Shown: piece after piece, positions 60,370 to 64,000 of the stretch
How positions within the stretch are numbered: the stretch's first letter is position 1
How the letters are laid out: the number at the start of each line of letters is the position of its first letter
Source: Vitis vinifera
Taxonomy: Eukaryota; Streptophyta; Magnoliopsida; Vitales; Vitaceae
DNA: 64,000 nt
Assembly (NCBI RefSeq): GCF_030704535.1
Contig: NC_081812.1
Coordinates: 19,996,501-20,060,500 of the forward strand
Direction of reading: 5' to 3'
Notes under the pieces: model-generated
Told to the model about the DNA's origin: nothing
Database searches by the model: none
Seen by the model: the letters and a program-made list of their open reading frames with translations, nothing else
Position numbers and translations under genes: made by a program

Positions 60370-61930
60370 CTAGGATGTAACCCTAAAAAAATAACCTACA
60401 GAATATATGAATGAATTTTATGTCTTGTTTCACTATTCTGAACATGGTATCAGAGCAGGTTCAACTCTAACCCTAGCCACCTTTTAGTCTTGGTGATCCT
60501 TTTTTTTCCTTTTTCAGTCCTAGTTTGTTTGTTGTGAGGGTAGATCAATCCCCTCTTGTGTGATTGATCACTTTGTGCCTTTGTGTTTGAGGATGTGTGC
60601 CTTGTGGTAATTGTATTTGTGATTCAAGATGAGGGATAACATTTTTACTTCAGATCTACGTGTTTCTGTTGGTACAACAGTGAAGTTTAATGGAAGAAAT
60701 TATACTCTTTGGTCCCAAGTTTTTGTACTTTCCTGGGTTCACAAGGTTGTGACCATTATCTTAGCTGATAAAATGTTGGATCCTAAGGATTCCGAGTATG
60801 CAGCATGGTGTCAGTATGATGGTCTAGTGAAGACATGGATGTTGAATTCCTTGGAACCTGAGATTGCTGCTTCTGTTGGTCTGACATCAACTGCTAAAAA
60901 GATGTGGGATGACATCAAAGAGATGTTTTCTAATGATGGTAATAATTCTCGTATATTCTCTTTGTTTCAACAACTGGTAGATAATAAAGAAGGTGAAAGG
61001 TCCCTTCCAGAATTCTTTGCTGCCTATAGAGGGATTATCAATGAATTACGTGAGCTTCTACCCCTTTCTACAGATTTAGACTCAGAAGTGTCAAGGGGAA
61101 AACCTATTTGTATGTGGTTTTTTAATGAATCTAAATGAATAGTATAACACTCTTAGGAGTCAATTGCTTGGGGACAGTGCCATGCCTACGCTTTAGTCTG
61201 CTTTCTCTCGCCTACAATTTGCTTTTCTAACCTTGTCCTCCCTTGGTGTGGATCTTAAGTATTTTGCCATGGTTGCATGTGGCTGTGTGCGTGACACTAG
61301 AAAGAGCAAAAATCATGATGGGTTATGTGAGTTTTGTGGTAAACGAGGGCACATTGTGGATTGATGTTGGGATAAGCATGGTAAGCCCGATTGGGCTACC
61401 AAAGGTGCTAAGTTGTCCAATTTCCAACATCCCTAAAGTAGCAAATGTTACACTTGCTTTTAATGGATCTACTTCTTTTTCAACTGTTCCTAAGGATGTT
61501 ATTCAGATCTCTAAGGAGGAGTATGGTAGGTTGCTTCATTCTTAACCAAGTTCTATTGCCTCCCATGCCCTCTAGTCAGGTACTGGGGCACTTGGTGCCT
61601 TATCTTGTAATTCTTGGTTAATAGATTTAGGTGCATCAAATCATATGACTGGTGACCAGCATCAATTGAACAACTTCACACCTTGTCAGTCTCTTTAACT
61701 TATTACTGTTGCTGATGGTTTTGTTTCTAATGTGTGTGGTTTTGATACTATTCATACTTCCTCTCTTGAGCTCAACCCAGTCTTACATGTCCCAAAATTG
61801 TCATTTAATCTTTTTTTCTGTTAATCAAATTACAAAATCTTTGAATTGTTCTGTGACTTTCTTTCCTACTCATTGTATTTTTCATGATTTCCAAACCAAT
61901 ACAGTGAGTGGATCCGACTTTGAGTTAGGA
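60205..61930 (+). mobile_element. Copia-type LTR retroelement fossil (5' part)
   Basis: A presumed 5' LTR at about 60205-60444, with a TA microsatellite inside, is followed directly by the TGGTATCAGAGC primer-binding site for initiator tRNA-Met. Then come a gag region (about 60.6-61.4 kb, UBN2/Copia gag type with a zinc-knuckle segment) and the start of a protease-like region. Most of pol and the 3' LTR are absent. The element is broken, with several breaks and a large loss. It inserted into a copy of the 48-bp repeat family. Age: not recent. Confidence 0.8.
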
Positions 61931-61934
61931 GGAG

Positions 61935-62666
61935 TGCAAATAGAATAGGAAATGAATATATATTTTTTATTCTATTCTATATTTAAAACTGTATACACGG
62001 CATCCTCTTTATAGAGGATTTTTCTCAACACAAAAATAGGAAACAACTTAACAACCTAACAATATACAACTGTCTAACAGATTACAAAAAAATAAATCTC
62101 CTAATATCTTGTACATTTAAATCTCCTAATATCTTGCTAATTATCTCAGCCGATCCTATCTTTTTCAACACTCTCCCTCAAGCTTACTTAAAGATATCTT
62201 TCATAGCCAACTTGCCAATTAGTCTATCAAATTGCTTTGTAGGAATTCCTTTTGTAAGCACATCAGCCACTTGCTTAGTAGTAGGAATATACAGCATACA
62301 TATAAGTCCATTCTCGAGTTTTTCCTTAATAAAGTACTTGTCTACCTCCACATGCTTTATTCGATCGTGAAGTACTGGATTATGAGCTATTAAAATAGCT
62401 GCTTTGTTGTCACAGTACAGTTTCACTGGTAGGGTACTTGAGATCTTCAATTCTTCCAATAGTCGTCTAATCCACAACACCTCACAAATTCCAAGAGCAA
62501 CTGATCTGAACTCAACCTCTACACTACTCCTAGCCACCACATATGGTTTTTTGCTTCACCAAGTGACAAGGTTACCTCCAACAAAGGTGCAGTAACTAGA
62601 GGTAGCTCAATCTGCATTAGTAAATGCTTCAACCTGTAGGTGCCCACAACCTTTAAATAGTAAACC
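61935..62666 (-). mobile_element. Copia-type LTR retroelement fossil (3' end), opposite orientation
   Basis: On the minus strand the end of a Copia pol is visible (RNase H region, about 62180-62660), followed by a polypurine tract and LTR sequence from about 62173 down to 61935. Only the 3' end of the element is in the window. It is broken and is interrupted at 62667 by a Gypsy element. It abuts the truncated end of the plus-strand Copia fossil. Confidence 0.75.
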
Positions 62667-64000
62667 TGATGAGGGAAAGCCTTTTAAAGTTTATTCAAGG
62701 AAGAAAGGGAAGACCTAAGTAAACTTTAAGTAGGATTAATATTAATTAGAATTGAATTGGGATTGATATTTGTTGGAGTCTAATTAGGATTAGCTAGTTG
62801 AGTTATAATATAATTAGAATTTGAGTCATGATAGGTTATTAGAGTCCTAGTAGATTTTGGATGTTATAATTAGAATTAGAATCATAATAGGTTATTAGAG
62901 TCCTAGTGGACTTTGGATTTCTTAGAGAAGCCTATAAATAGGCTAATCAATGTAAATCAAAGGAATGAATTGATGAATAATATTAAATTTTCTTTCATTG
63001 ATGAGACTCTATTGATTTTCTTCTAGGTGAGACTCCTAGAAGGCCTTAGTGAGACTCTAAGGTTTTCCATCTTTTCTTCATTGTTTCTTCTTTCTCTCTG
63101 TTTCTTATCTTATAATTTTCTCTACTATAAAATTTATTCCTTGTTCCTCTCCTTACGCCCTAAAAATAAAACCCTATCCCACTTACTCTTGAGTGTAGGC
63201 AACCATCCTAGGGTTGTCCTACATCAATTTTGGTATCAGAGTAGTTCTTGGCTTGAAGGCATATGCAATTAAGGAGCGGAGTAACTTATGCAAGCATGAG
63301 TTCCAAAAACACTTCTAACAATCAAGATGCCATTACAATACGCTTGAAGGAAATTTCAGCCACACAACAATCCCATCAAGATGCTATAATACAACTAAAT
63401 AGCAAACTTGATGAGATCATGAAGTTATTAGAAAAGAGTCAAGAAAAACGACCAATTGAAGAGGAGATTGCAAGTCATCAATTTAGACAATCGCCAAGTC
63501 AATCACGCGAAGAACAAGACAATTTTATGATGGGGACTCAAAGAAGGGCCAGACTTTTTGAGCTAGATGATGATGTGACTAAAAAGGTACATCTTGAAGT
63601 TGCTGAATTTTATGGAAAACTAAATCCAACAACTTTTCTTGATTGGATTATATCAATGGAAGATTACTTTGATTGGTATGCAATGCTCGAAAATAGAAAA
63701 GTTCGTTTTGTGAAGGCAAAGTTGAAAGGAGCAACACGTCTATGGTGTCACAATATTAAGAATCAAGTTCATAGAATTGGCCAACCACCTATTAACACAT
63801 GAGACGAGATAAAGTTGAAGATGAAGGAGCACTTTCTCCCAACTGATTATGAACAACTTATGTATACAAAATTGTTTTCTCTTAAACAAGGTACCAAGTC
63901 CGTTGAAGAATATATAGAAGAATTCCATGAGTTGAGCATTCGAAATCAAGTGTGGGAAAGTGATGCTCAACTTGTAGCCTGCTACAAAGTTGGACTTCGA
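62667..64000 (+). mobile_element. Gypsy-type LTR retroelement, 5' part, running off the window
   Basis: A presumed 5' LTR of about 560 bp (62667-63226, TG...CA ends) is followed by a TGGTATCAGAG primer-binding site at about 63231 and a gag region (about 63.26 kb to the window end) of the Retrotrans_gag type, with a coiled N-terminal part. The visible gag is broken at about one place; the rest lies beyond the window. It was inserted into the minus-strand Copia fossil and is therefore younger than it. Confidence 0.8.

Overview
The window is nuclear DNA of a dicot plant, most likely a woody eudicot; grapevine (Vitis) fits best, but that is inference. The evidence is long GT-AG introns, AT-rich intergenic DNA full of small DNA transposons, LINE 3' tails inside introns, and LTR retroelements with the plant initiator-tRNA primer site. 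There is no operon structure, CRISPR array or prokaryotic feature. Seven protein genes and one snRNA gene could be reconstructed by joining exons with intact reading frames. Layout: 1-4.9 kb intergenic; 4.94-6.86 kb (-) intronless nodulin-like/NFD4-like membrane transporter; 7.1-13.6 kb intergenic with a foldback element, a composite element holding a 407-bp tandem duplication, and a Tourist-like MITE nested in a hAT-like MITE; 14.3-18.1 kb (-) RZ-1-type RNA-binding protein; 18.83-18.95 kb (-) U5 spliceosomal snRNA gene with USE, TATA and 3' box; 20.3-23.8 kb (+) 13-exon HGSNAT-like membrane acyltransferase homologue; 25.8-28.9 kb (-) ACR9/ACR10-type ACT-repeat protein; 33.0-37.3 kb (-) small UPF0729-like membrane protein whose ATG is the last codon of exon 1; 38.9-40.75 kb (-) CDC25/ACR2-like rhodanese-fold phosphatase or arsenate reductase; 41-43 kb MITE-rich spacer; 43.5-54.9 kb (+) 13-exon RFWD3-like RING/WD40 E3 ligase whose introns hold LINE pieces and a 900-bp DNA transposon with exact target duplications; 55.6-56.7 kb a decayed partial copy of that E3 gene; 57-60.2 kb tandem repeats; 60.2-64 kb nested LTR-retroelement fossils (two Copia pieces in opposite orientation and a Gypsy element running off the end). 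The genes look like an ordinary eudicot housekeeping neighbourhood and no shared pathway is evident. The one thematic pairing is the U5 snRNA beside an RZ-1 gene, both connected with pre-mRNA splicing; their adjacency may be chance. The features most worth a second look are the complete U5 gene, the start-codon-splitting intron of the UPF0729-like gene, the nine-unit 21-nt coding repeat in RZ-1, and DNA transposons carrying Pol III- or snRNA-promoter-like modules. No wholly new biological system is convincingly shown.
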